64,000 nt of DNA. Origin: Begonia masoniana. Its lineage: Eukaryota > Streptophyta > Magnoliopsida > Cucurbitales > Begoniaceae. The position numbers and the translations under genes were made by a program. Of the stretch, positions 21,001 to 28,456 are shown in pieces. The notes under the pieces were generated by a model that saw only the letters and a program-made list of their open reading frames with translations, made no database searches and was not told the origin of the DNA. Each line of letters starts with the position of its first letter. Within the stretch, counting starts at the first letter, position 1. The stretch covers positions 43,251,124 to 43,315,123 of the forward strand of contig CM039512.1 in assembly GCA_022432975.1 (NCBI GenBank). Reading direction: 5' to 3'.

Positions 21001-24000
21001 GATGACCAATTTCTCCACAAGCAAAACATTTAATGGTGCTGGTCGTGCCTCTTTGAAACTGAATATTGGCGGGTTTAGTGGCCGAAACCACTGTGCTGTT
21101 CGTGATGGAATTATGAGGCATTGTAGTTGAGCCGCCACTCGCATAAGTGCGACGGGTCTGTTTTTCCACCATTAAAGCTCGCTGATGCGCTTCGGAAACC
21201 GACATAGGGTCAAACATATTCAGGGTGTCCTGAATCTGCAGCTTCAAGCCGCCGATATATCTCGCCACTAGTTGGTCGTCCGTTTCTTGAACTTCATTCC
21301 TGGCAACTAATTGATAAAACTCTGTAGTGTAGTCATCCACTGTTCGAGTGCCCTGCTTTAAATTCTGTAGTCGCTGATACAAAATTCTCTGATAATTAAA
21401 TGGGAGGAACGCAGCCCGCAGGTGTTTTTTCATCTTTTCCCAAGAGGTAATTTTCGACTTACCCGATCTATTGCGAGAGAGTTTCATTTGTTGCCACCAC
21501 GCTGTAGCTCTTCCTCGAAATCTAGTCGCTACTAGAAGCACTCGCTTGTCGTCCGGCACCCCTTTGAAATCCAAAATCTCATCGACTGTTGCCAACCAGT
21601 CAATAAATTCTTCAGCTTGAAGACTCCCATGGAATTCAGGAATTTCAGTACGCATCCCTGACTCCCAATGCCTCCTATCATCATCGATTGGAATCCTCTG
21701 TCTCCTTTGACGAACTTGAGGAATATCTTCGTCAGGCTCGGAATCCGCAAAATCGACCTCCTCGCGCCTCCCCTCTTGGCGCACTCCTCTATTTCGATGG
21801 TTCTGGTTTTCGAATAGCGCAGTCATCCTCGCTGTTAATTGATCCATAACCTGATCCAATCGCTGATCGACGATCTGGGCGATTCGTTCATCCAACCCCA
21901 CCTCGTTAGTGCGATCGTAAATTTCTTCAACCCGTTGTTGTCTCTGATTCTGATTTCTTCTACCCGCCATGGATGTAAGAATCGTTTGTCTCTGATACCA
22001 ACTGACGCAGCGGAATTGCAGAAAATTACAGAAAGTAATCGGAACTCACAAAAGCTGTTGAACCGCGCACGATTACCAGCAGTTGTCTTCTAAAATCTGT
22101 TGAATCGCGCACGATTACCAGATTAAAGGCATCAATCTCAAACCCTAGAAAGAGTAGAAACTGGAAAAGAGGCAAATTTTCATTCAATTCAAAAACTGTC
22201 TCAACCCTAAAGAAAAGAAACTATTTATATCGTCTTAAGAAAATTAAATAAATAACGGAATTAAAAGAAATAAAAATAATTGCAAAAACAACGATAAAAG
22301 TTATGGGCTCCGGAAGTCGGGCCTTCGCAAAGCTCGATCTTGTTGCTCTAGAAAATCCAATGCGATTTGATCCACATCATCCTCATAGGAGGTTGTCACA
22401 GATTTAATGAATCCAGCTTACATTGTTTTAATTAATAGTTTGAAGTATTGTGCTATTGTTGCTTTGTTATTTTCTACTTTTCAATTGTGTAAAGCCAAGG
22501 TCACCGGCTAATTTATTCATTTCGAGTTACATGATGATATGGTGATACATTTTTGACCTCCAAAACCTAAATAAAACTTTCACCAATTATTTGAAACGTT
22601 CAAATCAGTCCGTAACTCTAATCGAATAAATAGCATTAGCTTTACTTTCATAAATTATTTTAGACTGTTCGTGCATGTATACCATGTTAAGTGTTTAATT
22701 AAACTAAAATGTTTATGAGAAGAAAAAGTAAAACAAGAATAGTTTGAGGGTAATAGGGCATACCCTTTTGCGCATGTACTCAATCTCTGCAAAGAGGAGC
22801 TCATTCTGAAGGGTTGTAAGACGAAGAAGAAATAATAAATAAATAAATATTATTATTTTTAATATATTTTTTTAGTAACAGTGACAGAGATAGAATTAAG
22901 ATTATTTTCTCTCTTTTTTTTAATAAACTTACCTTTTTGGATCTGATCTTGCTAATTGCTTTCTCTAACGTACGATCCATTTTTCTCAACTCATTCACAG
23001 GCATGGAACTTACAGATTCTGGCATCATATCTCTGGAAATATCATCTTAACAATAAGCATAATAACCGGCAATGTCAAAGATGAAACATAAAGAACATTT
23101 TATCACGTACTTGTTTGAATTTTGCAAGTTAGCAATTAGCGTCCGTAGCTTATCAGCTTCTTCTTGGTAAAACTAAACATCCAATTCAAATTAACAATGA
23201 CCATAAACAATATAGTATTTTGACGAGAAGAAATCCAAAAGTTTTACCTGAGCATTAGCTTCCGAAATCGAGGTGGTGTTTGGCGAATTACAGCTTACCT
23301 TTTTATACTTCCGAATCGTTTCTTTAACACTACAGTCATAGGTTACAGAAAATTAGAGTTTACAGAACTATAATAAAAAATTAATTGCTTTATCTTTTAT
23401 TACATTATTTCAGGTAAACCCTTCAATCTCCCCAGTAAATTTATTCATTGACTTGAGTTATTTTGAATGTGACAGCAACGTGACAGAAAATCCAATAAAT
23501 AATAAAAATGTTTGAAAACATCGTATCACATCATATCAAGAGATGATCTAAGCCTCACCTTTTCCAATGCACTGATACCTTAATTTCGTTGAGTTGCTGA
23601 TTGGTTGCTGGCTATGATCATTCATTATGATTGGTTTTTCTAAATCTAGAGATGACATCTTGCCAGGTTTCAAAAACTTTTTTGCACGATGGGTAATTCT
23701 CTTACTCTTACCCTTTTATCTTCCTTAAAAAAATCTAAAGAATATGTTCATTAAAAGTTTTTGTTTGTAAAAAGCTGTGAAATTTTTTATGAAAGGAAGT
23801 CTTCTGTCTGAATCTCTGAGTACATCATAGCCGTCCATTCAGAGCAGTCATTGCAGGCCAAAAATTCAGAACTCTCCTATTGGCTCTAGCAGTTGTCGTA
23901 CATTGTCTCTTCCCAATCTCTCTCTGTCTATAATGCAGGGAGAGGGATGCAGTTGGATTTGCAGAAATCCGTTTCTAAAAGGACTACCATCTCTCTCTCT

Positions 24001-25669
24001 TATGAGAAGCATCTCTCTCTCTTGTAGAGATAGATATGAGGTTGGATTTGCATATAACTCTCTCACTAAAAGGATTAGCTTGAATATAATATATATCCGC
24101 GCAAAATCTTAAGAAAGTGAATAAATTAGAGATCCAAAAGGGCAGTAAACAGCATTATGACGAAGACCCAGTTGAACCAATCTGATTGGTTCGTCCCTCT
24201 CTTTCCCTCAGTCTGACAATCTTCTGATCCACCTTCAGATATCAGAAGCTCCGTGAAACTCTCAACTAGGTTAAAGTTATAGTCTAAGAAAAAGAACCCA
24301 ATGTCCAAAAAGAGAAAAAAAAAAAAGAAAAAAAGAAAATTTGTTGTAAATATGATCAGCGGAAGTATATGAACAAAAGAAAGAGAGGCCGGTGAGGAAA
24401 TCATGACCGAAACCCATTTTGTCAGAAGCTTAAGAACTTAAAAGTCGTGTGTGACGTGAACAAGATTCTGTGGAACCCCAGCCTTAAACATGATGATCTC
24501 TTTTCAAGGAAAAACCATGAAATCTGAAAATATGAAGTGGGTTTTGATAGTTTTCCTGATATTTTCAGGAAACCCTAATTTCGCCCCTGATATCAGAAGT
24601 GGAAAAATAGAAGAGGAAAGAATAGGTTAAAAATTTGGGAAATTTCAGTGAATCTGAGGGGGGAAGAGAAAACCCTAAACTAGTTTTTAATTCCTCGATT
24701 ATGGTAACTCATATGGCTATTCTGAAAACCTAATCATTTGTACTTTTGATTTCTTGACATCCAACCAAAGTAATACAGGAAGCGTCAAGAAGATGGGAGT
24801 GGAAAGGATGCAGCAAATGAGAGAGTGACACCTTGTATTGTTGGACTTTCAAGTTTCATAGCCATTTTATATGACATACAGGGATCTAGAGATAGAAACA
24901 GGTTGAGAAAGAAAGATTGAGTGAGAGGAATAATGGACGGAAAATAGAAAAGAAACTGAACTTTGTTCAACAATGGAAGATAGAGGAAGGAGCTTATCTC
25001 AGAAATCTGCATCCATACCAAAAACTATACTTGTTTCCACTTCACAACCATATGTTTATATTTCCGGCATTCAGACTAGATCTATGGATCCGCTAAAAGA
25101 AATTACTCAGAAAATTTGATATTTAAAGGAAATTGAAGAAAAGAACACCCAGCATAAAGCTTATTGAAGGAAAGAAACAAATCAGAAAGAGAAATGACAA
25201 GTGAATCTCCATTAACGTAAAAACAAAAACCCGAGTCTTCTTTAAATGATTTGTTGTTTTTCATAGCTTCAATCTAGCACAAATCCATTTCCAACCAAAA
25301 CCCAGAAATCATAAACATAAAGTCATGAAAGAAAAGGTTTTTCCAACATCAGAGAATGAGCAAAGTACAGATATTGAAGAGCTTGAAAGGGTAAAGAGAG
25401 AAATTAAAGTTTTTTTCTTCAAAAAAAATAAGATCAAGAACATGAAAGTAGAGCTAGGAATACCTGTTATTTGCATACTCGTACAGACGACCCCTGGTGG
25501 AGAAGACTATGAGGGCAACCTCAGCATCACAGAGAACAGAAAGCTCATAAGCCTTCTTCAGCAACCCGTTTCTCCTTTTGCAGAAAGTGACTTGACGATT
25601 TGTAGTGTTTTCGATCCGTTTGATCTCGACCTTTCCCCTACCCATTTTTCTTTGAGGTGTATTAGACAT
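15014..25669 (-). CDS. AG: AGAMOUS-lineage MIKC MADS-box transcription factor (whole gene)
   Basis: This is a C-function floral homeotic transcription factor; the family binds CArG boxes in the nucleus as MADS dimers and tetramers to specify stamens and carpels and end floral meristem growth. Coding exons: 25,669-25,464, 23,329-23,248, 23,172-23,111, 23,032-22,933, 22,805-22,764, 15,951-15,910 and 15,270-15,100 (or 15,270-15,104 plus 15,017-15,014). All introns are GT-AG, phases agree and no stop intervenes, giving 234 residues. MADS spans residues 9-69, the I region 70-96, the K domain about 97-180, then a C-terminus with [11 protein letters not shown] and [11 protein letters not shown]. The short extension before [22 protein letters not shown] and the tail favour AG over SHP or STK. 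The 62/100/42/42-nt exons match the family. The I and K regions are unusually divergent, suggesting a fast-evolving paralogue. Intron 5 is 6.8 kb because of a retrotransposon. Confidence 0.9.
15100..15270 (-). CDS. AG: AG-like last coding exon
   Basis: 171 nt after GAAGCAG, encoding [10 protein letters not shown], a [14 protein letters not shown] block, the AG motifs [11 protein letters not shown] and [12 protein letters not shown], then TAA. A donor (TTAGG/GTAAAT) overlaps the stop. Splicing to the acceptor at 15,019-15,018 would give GGC TAA in place of GGG TAA, which is the same protein. C-lineage genes are reported to have an extra intron near the last codon; that is from memory of the family literature. 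Confidence 0.93.
   Translation of the reverse strand: MAENERNQQNMNVMGGGSFELMQSQQYDVRNYFPVNALQPANQEYPRQDHMSLQLG
15910..15951 (-). CDS. AG: AG-like exon: after the retrotransposon intron
   Basis: 42 nt between GTTCAG and AAG/GTCACT, encoding [14 protein letters not shown]. It is separated from the preceding exon by 6,812 bp, of which about 5.1 kb is the CRM element. Its preserved frame and splice sites suggest the gene is still selected or was disrupted only recently. Confidence 0.95.
15952..17277 (-). other. AG-like intron 5, part beyond the retrotransposon
   Basis: About 1.3 kb of AT-rich intron between exon 6 and the left edge of the CRM element. With the 384 bp on the other side this gives a pre-insertion intron of about 1.7 kb. 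It contains a short GA repeat near 15,890 and a 79-bp tandem duplication near 16,612-16,770. No exon-like sequence was recognised. Confidence 0.7.
16612..16770. repeat. 79-bp tandem duplication
   Basis: The block beginning AAAGTTAGTAAGCAATTG occurs twice in direct tandem with a period of 79 bp and no visible mismatch, so the duplication is recent. Confidence 0.85.
17278..17645 (-). repeat. 3' LTR of CRM-type element
   Basis: 368 bp. It includes the last 25 or so codons of Gag-Pol, and a direct repeat of 24-25 bp (CTGTTGAACCGCGCACG type) with a 42-bp period. Because the element is sense to the MADS gene, any polyadenylation signal here could truncate AG transcripts. Confidence 0.93.
17567..21970 (-). 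CDS. Gag-Pol polyprotein, CRM-type Ty3/gypsy
   Basis: One frame of 1,467 residues. Gag capsid-like region at about 100-260 ([27 protein letters not shown]); zinc knuckle [14 protein letters not shown] near 314; aspartic protease [10 protein letters not shown] near 412 (DAGSC in place of D-S/T-G); RT at about 600-780 with YFDDILIYS near 753; RNase H with HTDAS near 900; integrase with an HHCC zinc region at about 1,083-1,120 and a DDE core (DISMDF near 1,147, VSDRDTRF near 1,210, GQTEVVNR near 1,244); and a C-terminal [13 protein letters not shown] motif resembling the CRM tail. A conventional chromodomain is not seen. All catalytic residues I can recognise are present, so the element may be autonomous. 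The ATG is 19 bases past the primer site. The last 25 or so codons lie in the 3' LTR. Confidence 0.95.
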   Translation of the reverse strand: MAGRRNQNQRQQRVEEIYDRTNEVGLDERIAQIVDQRLDQVMDQLTARMTALFENQNHRNRGVRQEGRREEVDFADSEPDEDIPQVRQRRQRIPIDDDRRHWESGMRTEIPEFHGSLQAEEFIDWLATVDEILDFKGVPDDKRVLLVATRFRGRATAWWQQMKLSRNRSGKSKITSWEKMKKHLRAAFLPFNYQRILYQRLQNLKQGTRTVDDYTTEFYQLVARNEVQETDDQLVARYIGGLKLQIQDTLNMFDPMSVSEAHQRALMVEKQTRRTYASGGSTTMPHNSITNSTVVSATKPANIQFQRGTTSTIKCFACGEIGHRQSDCKRVGKRALFADTDDGENEDVVVAEHPTFDEEQQEEEEIITGDVGVALVVRRSYLTPKIQGDDDWLRSNIFQSTCTILGKVCRFVIDAGSCENIVSEEAVQKLQIKAEKHPKPYKLAWLKKGGEVTVSKRALIPISIGAKYRDEIWCDVVHMDACHLLLGRPWQYDRKVLHDGKANTYSFTFNGIKVVLMPNKPTNLASNTTMLSLAQFEDELKAADTVFVLIGKDTSGSTTIPAEVAPLLTEFFDVFPDDLPDHLPPLRNIQHHIDLEPGAALPNKPHYRMSPKEHEELRRQVEELLAKGHIKESMSPCAVPALLTPKKDGSWRMCVDSRAINKITVRYRFPIPRLDDLLDQISGATIYSKLDLKSGYYQIRIRPGDEWKTAFKTREGLYEWLVMPFGLSNAPSTFMRVMNQLLRPFIGKFAVVYFDDILIYSASPEEHLQHLREILCVLRNDRFYATIKKCVFMARKVLFLGYVISADGLHMDESKIEAITSWPTPDSITAVRSFHGLASFYRRFIPHFSSIMAPVTDCMKGEKFIWTTEADEAFQLIKTRLTAAPILVLPDFQQPFELHTDASKVGIGAVLSQNGKPVAYFSEKLSGGKVNYSTYDMEFYAVVQAVKHWRHYLFHKEFVLYTDHDSLRHLHSQDKVSPKHARWMAYLQKFTFVVKHKAGLTNRVADALSRRNNLLVSMRVEVSGLDSFSDMLATDPLFLRIASDIQTGHNSDFLLHNGFLFKGNQLYIPACSLRDKIIHELHNEGHVGRDRTLQLIQASYYWPSMRKEVERYVQRCRICQVSKGAATNAGLYMPLPIPSQPWVDISMDFVLGLPRTQRGNDSIYVVVDRFSKMVHFIPCKKTTDAVNVAQLFFRDIYRLHGLPASIVSDRDTRFLSHFWRSLWKMVNTQLNFSSAYHPQTDGQTEVVNRSLGNLLRCLVGEHVKSWDQKLCQAEFAHNHTVNRSTGFSPFQIVYSILPRGPLDLMILPNKSKIQGKAEDFVSSLQNVHKTVHENLQQASQKYKQAADRKRRHIEFQVGDFVWAVLTKERFSVGDYNKLSSKKLGPLEIVEKINPNAYRLKLPSHIRTADVFNVKHLIPFHGDSSDDDAADNSRSNFFVLGENDVDQIALDFLEQQDRALRRPDFRSP
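17646..17653 (-). other. Polypurine tract inside the coding sequence
   Basis: On the minus strand GGGGAGAA abuts the TGATGTGG LTR start. It also encodes part of the GEND motif, so the plus-strand primer and a conserved protein motif occupy the same bases. Confidence 0.8.
21989..22000 (-). other. Primer-binding site, tRNA-iMet
   Basis: TGGTATCAGAGA lies two bases after the 5' LTR and matches the initiator-tRNA-Met primer site except at the last base. Confidence 0.9.
22003..22379 (-). repeat. 5' LTR of CRM-type element
   Basis: 377 bp. It carries a 10-bp segment (ACAGAAAGTA on the plus strand) absent from the 3' LTR. It would hold the element's promoter. Confidence 0.93.
22380..22763 (-). other. 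AG-like intron 5, part before the retrotransposon
   Basis: 384 bp of ordinary AT-rich intron starting with the TCCTC target duplication and ending at the donor of the 42-nt exon. Nothing else was recognised. Confidence 0.8.
22764..22805 (-). CDS. AG: AG-like exon: K-domain part 3
   Basis: 42 nt between CTTCAG and AGG/GTATGC, encoding [14 protein letters not shown], a strongly conserved C-lineage block. It is the exon just upstream of the retrotransposon-bearing intron. Confidence 0.95.
22933..23032 (-). CDS. AG: AG-like exon: K-domain part 2
   Basis: 100 nt, the canonical size, between TTTCCAG and AAG/GTAAGT. It encodes a divergent start ([19 protein letters not shown]) and a conserved end ([12 protein letters not shown]). 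Heptad-like hydrophobic spacing of the K domain is kept. Confidence 0.93.
23111..23172 (-). CDS. AG: AG-like exon: K-domain part 1
   Basis: 62 nt, the canonical size for this exon, between TTTAG and AA/GTACGT. It encodes [20 protein letters not shown] plus a split Lys codon. The family more often has QQEAAKLRxQI. Confidence 0.92.
23248..23329 (-). CDS. AG: AG-like exon: I region
   Basis: 82 nt between CTGTAG and CAG/GTAAAAC. It encodes [11 protein letters not shown], then a linker ending [11 protein letters not shown]. The frame closes exactly with the MADS exon (206+82 = 288). The usual family pattern is TIERYKKA with SDxSNTGS; here the middle is VSCNSPNTT, an unusual sequence for this position. 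Confidence 0.93.
23330..25463 (-). other. Large intron between MADS and I-region exons (candidate cis-regulatory intron)
   Basis: 2,134 bp. In Arabidopsis and other eudicots the equivalent AG intron carries the main floral enhancer (LEAFY and WUSCHEL sites, CCAATCA boxes, CArG boxes, Polycomb-responsive regions). Here it contains a CCAAT palindrome (24,174-24,192), a LEAFY-type CCAATGT (24,298-24,304) and GA/CT-rich tracts around 23,910-24,035 that could bind BASIC PENTACYSTEINE proteins. Open frames inside it, such as one at 24,126-24,404, are intron shadows. Confidence 0.75.
24174..24192. promoter_or_regulatory. CCAATC palindrome in AG enhancer intron
   Basis: A perfect 19-bp inverted repeat, GAACCAATC-T-GATTGGTTC. 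Read on the gene strand it contains CCAATCA, the box reported as conserved in the AG second intron. A candidate LEAFY site lies about 105 bp away. Confidence 0.5.
25464..25669 (-). CDS. AG: AG-like exon: MADS domain
   Basis: 206 coding nt encoding an eight-residue leader (MSNTPQRK) and then the full MADS domain from [13 protein letters not shown] through RLYEYANN. It splits a Ser codon (AG/T) at a canonical donor, AACAG/GTATTC. The exon begins at 25,683 after an acceptor with a very long T tract. Basic and hydrophobic residues of the DNA-binding helix ([17 protein letters not shown]) are intact. Confidence 0.95.
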
Positions 25670-25683
25670 GGTTAGATTTCGAT

Positions 25684-26017
25684 CTGAAAAAAAAAAAAAA
25701 AAAAAACAGCCAAAAGGGTTACTTCCAATCTACAGAAAGTAAGAACAAGAAAGTTGAAAGGTTTATAGTCTCCCTTCCATTGAAAGAGATAGAGGGAGAA
25801 AATGGAAGTTGGAGTATTCAACTTAGCCCGTCTCAAAAAAAAATTCAGTTTGCTACAAATTTAGGAACTTGTGATCTTTTCTTGTGGATTCTGAGAAACC
25901 AAACAGTTTAATAGAGAGCGAATCAGAGCAGAAAGTGAAAAGATTTTTGACCCGAAGGAGATGAGGCACTCAAATTGATCGTTGATATCATGTTTCAGTT
26001 TTTTGCTTAAAACTAAC
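25684..26017 (-). other. 5'-UTR intron of AG-like gene
   Basis: A likely 334-bp leader intron. The donor AAG/GTTAGT is at 26,018/26,017. The acceptor is a run of about 20 T followed by CAG at 25,686-25,684, and the remaining 5' UTR (14 nt) precedes the ATG. AG-clade genes commonly have an intron in the leader. Confidence 0.7.
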
Positions 26018-26120
26018 CTTGTGAGGAAAAAACTGAAGGAGATGGAAATTTGAGACAGAAAAACTGCTTCTGCCTCTGGTTTCAGCTTATCTTTTTTCCT
26101 AAAATCTCAAAAGGTAGAGT
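26018..26120 (-). other. Putative first (non-coding) exon of AG-like gene
   Basis: Pyrimidine-rich leader ending at the donor CACAAG/GTTAGT. The start is estimated as about 30 bp from the TATA box, not read directly. Confidence 0.5.
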
Positions 26121-26150
26121 ATAGATAACGGAAGAGAGGTAGAGAATAGA

Positions 26151-26163
26151 TATATATTTATAG
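26151..26163 (-). promoter_or_regulatory. TATA box of AG-like gene
   Basis: CTATAAATATATA on the minus strand, about 130 bp upstream of the predicted leader donor. About 300 bp of AT-rich sequence separate it from the edge of the MULE. Confidence 0.6.
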
Positions 26164-26469
26164 AGAAAAAGTGAGTAAAAGTAGAACCCTTCATTAAAAA
26201 TAGAGAGAAATGTATTACCAAAACACTTCTAATTTTTTCTTGATCATATGCATGTATGAACCTTCTTAATTAGTTTTGACTAAAAAGTTGAAATCTTTTC
26301 TTTATGTGAATCCCTAGTTAGAGATATCATTAGGGATGAAGTAAAAGAAATATTATTGAAAAATGTTAATTATTTGTTTATTTTATCACCATCCTACACT
26401 TTTAACCCTTTGAAGTTAGATTGTCCCGGTATTAATAATTGATTGATGGAGATGTTGGAATCATTCAAA

Positions 26470-26940
26470 GAATTGATTTTTTTTTTAAAAATCCTTTAAA
26501 GTATTAGACCTAACAAAATAAATCTCAAATTATAAAAAACCTAATAAATTAAACCCCGACAGATAGCCGATAGCCCCTCGTTTTGCATTTTACAAAGAGA
26601 ACGGGGTGCCGTTCTCCAAGCGCGACCCCTCGTTCTCCACGAAGGGTTGCATGTGGAAAAACACGGGGGGGCGAACTGAAAAAAATGGACCCCCGTTCTA
26701 CTCAGTGGGTTGGGGGGGGGGGGGGTGCGTTGCATGTGGAAAAACACGGAGGGCCGTTCATTTTTGCTGGATCCCCTATGTTACAGAGCAATTTTAAAAC
26801 ATTCAAGACAAGGGGGGCTGTGTTCTAGACGCGAGTGGCTGTGTTCAGCCTCAGGGCTGATAACGGGGGGTGTTCTCCCTCAAACGGGGGGTTGATCTCC
26901 TAATAGTATAAATAAGATCGGCCCCTTGTGCACCTTCCGT
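26470..26940 (+). repeat. Left TIR of MULE
   Basis: About 470 bp with many GGGG(G)CCGTTCT-type words. It pairs with the inverted sequence at 34,327-34,796 and, beyond the nested LTR, at about 31,490-31,634. A 13-14-base G run lies near 26,711. Confidence 0.75.
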
Positions 26941-27180
26941 CTTCTGAAACCGAGAGAAAAGTCACCAAAAATCGACGAATCCGTGATTTTTGTCCCCTTA
27001 AATCTCAGCCCTCGCCGCCCAAAAACCGAAGCCTCATCGTCCAGAACTCAAACCCGAGCCCTCCACTATAAAAAAATATGAAACCGAGCCTCTGAATCAG
27101 CGAAAATCTGAAAGCCGAGCTGCTTAATCGCCGAAAATCCTAACCCAGAGCCAAGAAATCGCCAAAAATCCCAAACCCTA

Positions 27181-27366
27181 CTATTTGCAATGGGCCCAAA
27201 ATAAATTTTTGAAACGAAAGGCTCCCCCCGACACAAGCTGGCCCATCAAACCGGGTACCTTAGTCGCAAGGTGCTCCGGATCAAGTGTCACGATCGCCAT
27301 CTGGTTATCTGTCAATGAAATTTTGAAACCAGGCGTGTCAACAGCACTATGAGCGAGATATGTCAA
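27181..27366 (-). pseudogene. Unidentified captured coding fragment
   Basis: A 61-residue minus-strand frame (containing VDTPGFKISLTDNQMAIVTLD) that reads like a real conserved protein segment, with a sudden start and end. I do not recognise the family. It lies just inside the left TIR and may be a host gene piece carried by the MULE. Confidence 0.3.
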
Positions 27367-28220
27367 TCCGCTCGATTATTTATGGGAATACAGTCAACTT
27401 CAGCGGCTGGGAGTTGTTGGAGATGAATGAAATGTTTGACAACATCGTATATCTATTTATGGGAATACAGTCAACTTCAGGCGATGTGAACGAACTTCTA
27501 GGATTTGCCGCAGAAGACTCAACAAGATACTATCACGCTTCCTCCTGCTGCCTAGGGATGGACATTGAGATCTGGTGAGCTGGATGAATCTCTATGTCTT
27601 GGAGAAGCTCTACAGTGGCACAATGTTCGACCTAGAGTACATGATTTTAGGCCACATGGATGAAATTGGGCGAACAAGAAACAAGAATCTGCCGTACGAG
27701 ACATTGATTTGGAAGATCATGGAGTTATCTAAGGTTCATGTGCCCATTGTAGAGCAGCTGAAAGCTCCGAGATCCGTCGATCTATTTGACATGCTTCATT
27801 TGACTTGAATAGGGCCTTGTCGAATTCGCAGTCTTGGATGCTGAAGGGAGATCTAAGGGCCTCCACATATCGGGATGTTCTGATGGGGGAGGGCACCCTG
27901 TCACTACCACCGCGCCGCCATTTATCTCTCAGGATGATAGTAGCTAAGACATGATGCAGCATATGCAGTAGATGTATGAGATGCAGCAACAGATGCAGCA
28001 TATGTATTAGGTGCAGCAGCAACAGATACTGCATATGTATCAGGTGCAGCAGTAGTAGATGCAACATATATATCAGGTGCAATAGCAGATAGAGCAGCAG
28101 AGGGAGCAGAGGATGGAGTTGCTAATAGGCAAGGTCGATGAGCTAGCCCTGAGCCAGAAAAATGTGGTTGAGTCACAAGACTATCTCAATGAGTGCCTTA
28201 GAGATCTCACTGAGAGGAGA
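27360..28220 (+). pseudogene. Captured plant-transposon-type ORF, decayed
   Basis: Two successive open pieces (27,360-27,578 and 27,575-27,808) read VNELLGFAAEDSTRYY and HMDEIGRTRNKNLPYETLIWKIME. A Met/Gln-rich tract follows at about 27,955-28,100 (CAGCAG/ATGCAG repeats with stops), then VDELALSQKNVVESQDYLNE. This order resembles plant transposon-associated proteins of unknown role that end in a Q/M-rich coiled coil. It is frameshifted and contains stops. A 25-bp direct repeat (ATTTATGGGAATACAGTC...) occurs at about 27,378 and 27,453. Confidence 0.45.
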
Positions 28221-28456
28221 TGACGGATTGGATGACGTCCGAAGACGACGATGTTCCTCCTGTGTAGTATAGTTTAGATGTTGTATTTCATTTGATGTAT
28301 TTTACTTGTCGTTTGTAAATTTGATATACTTTAATTTTATGTCTTGATATATGGTATTTGTACTGGAATCCAGCTGTTGGATATATATTTGTGATTTGAA
28401 TTTGCATGAACTGTGTGAAGATAATTATGGAGGAGTCATAAAACAAACGAAACTCT

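Larger units (their letters stand above)
17278..22379 (-). mobile_element. Complete CRM-type Ty3/gypsy retrotransposon in AG intron 5
   Basis: A 5,102-bp element oriented like the host gene. Target duplication TCCTC lies at 17,273-17,277 and 22,380-22,384. LTRs are 22,003-22,379 (5', 377 bp) and 17,278-17,645 (3', 368 bp). They start TGATGTGG, end GCGTCA and differ by two substitutions and two indels (1 and 10 bp). Primer site, polypurine tract and an uninterrupted Gag-Pol frame are present. CRM chromoviruses are typically centromeric; the assignment here rests on the protease motif, the C-terminal motif and the polyprotein running into the 3' LTR. The low LTR divergence implies an insertion a few hundred thousand years old or less under commonly used plant rates (inference). 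Confidence 0.93.

Noticed and set aside
24126..25021. Minus-strand frames in the AG intron with hydrophobic runs
   Set aside because: They lie within a bounded GT-AG intron, are low complexity and match no exon.
15100..25669. AG-like gene as a pseudogene destroyed by the retrotransposon
   Set aside because: All splice sites and the frame are intact and the element lies wholly within an intron; effects on expression remain possible.
26705..26730. G-run as a G-quadruplex regulator
   Set aside because: A single homopolymer of about 13-14 G in a decayed TIR, next to a TGGG; not enough to support a claim.
27729..28176. Minus-strand frames with repeated LLHLIHM or Ala/Ser/Thr-rich repeats
   Set aside because: Antisense translation of the ATGCAGCAG-type tract of the plus-strand pseudogene.
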